DNA from: Verrucomicrobiota bacterium
GTDB taxonomy: Bacteria; Verrucomicrobiota; Verrucomicrobiia; Verrucomicrobiales; Verrucomicrobiaceae
Length of the DNA: 6,204 bases
Direction: 5' to 3'
Assembly (NCBI GenBank): GCA_009885275.1
Contig: VFKY01000034.1
Location: 1-6,204 of the forward strand
Shown: positions 6,082 through 6,204 of the stretch, piece by piece
How positions within the stretch are numbered: position 1 is the first letter of the stretch
Layout: every line of letters begins with the position of its first letter
Translations under genes and position numbers: made by a program
The notes under the pieces: generated by a model
Databases searched by the model: none
What the model was told of the DNA's origin: nothing
What the model saw: the letters and a program-made list of their open reading frames with translations, nothing else

Positions 6082-6204
6082 TTATTTTTTGCCACGAAGA
6101 AATCCATCGATGGAAAGTTTGTTGTTCTTCACTGTTGCGAGAGCGGCTGCAATGATGAGCACGTGAATTCCGATGTGTAATACTTCGGTATCATCGGGGA
6201 GAGC
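6082..6204 (-). CDS. C-terminal end of a small membrane protein, possibly DoxX-like (partial)
   Basis: Forty codons enter from the right edge and end at TAA 6082-6084. They read ALPDDTEVLHIGIHVLIIAAALATVKNNKLSIDGFLRGKK. The stretch from about HIGIHV to AAALATV is a hydrophobic segment, followed by a short polar, basic tail. A last membrane helix followed by a KLSIDGFL-like tail resembles the ends of DoxX-family inner-membrane proteins, but 40 residues are too few to be sure. It has the same direction as the oxidoreductase gene, 46 nt upstream, with no terminator-like hairpin in the gap, so the two may be cotranscribed. That it is a real gene is supported by the clean frame, the helix-then-basic-tail pattern and the spacing. 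Confidence 0.55.
   Translation of the reverse strand, partial: ALPDDTEVLHIGIHVLIIAAALATVKNNKLSIDGFLRGKK

Overview
The window looks like ordinary chromosomal DNA from a bacterium of the Planctomycetes-Verrucomicrobia-Chlamydiae (PVC) group, most likely a verrucomicrobium. The reasons are an SHD1 domain fused to a secreted metallopeptidase, a Tat-exported Gfo/Idh/MocA oxidoreductase paired with a discoidin-type lipoprotein, a lone ECF sigma factor, GC-rich REP-like hairpins, and starts without clear Shine-Dalgarno sequences. The phylum call is inference; the window has no rRNA or other marker that settles it.

Left part (1-1522): the 5' portion of uvrA on the minus strand (456 codons, C-terminus beyond the left edge) is divergent from an ECF sigma-factor gene on the plus strand. 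The spacer is full of small structure. It holds a degenerate heptanucleotide tract that reaches into the first codons of uvrA, a perfect 8-bp palindrome, and three GTTTAC motifs spaced 10 and 31 bp apart. This is a plausible shared control region.

Middle (1523-3657): the ECF sigma gene converges on a minus-strand gene for a secreted SHD1/HEXXH metallopeptidase-like protein. Between the two stop codons lies an 80-bp spacer filled by two head-to-head GC-rich hairpins (a REP/BIME-like element), which may end transcription from both sides.

Right part (3721-6204): three minus-strand genes lie in a row, with 46-nt gaps at both junctions. In transcription order they are the tail of a small membrane protein (possibly DoxX-like), a Tat-exported Gfo/Idh/MocA oxidoreductase, and a lipoprotein with an F5/8 type C (discoidin-like) domain. 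A textbook rho-independent terminator at 3721-3754 follows the lipoprotein. This looks like one operon for sugar or glycoside handling outside the cytoplasm. All genes appear intact apart from the two cut by the window edges. I saw no mobile element, CRISPR array, tRNA or rRNA, and nothing that amounts to a clearly new multi-gene defence or biosynthetic system. The most unusual points are the uvrA/sigma spacer, the missing zinc-ligand cysteines in UvrA, and the oxidoreductase-lipoprotein pair.
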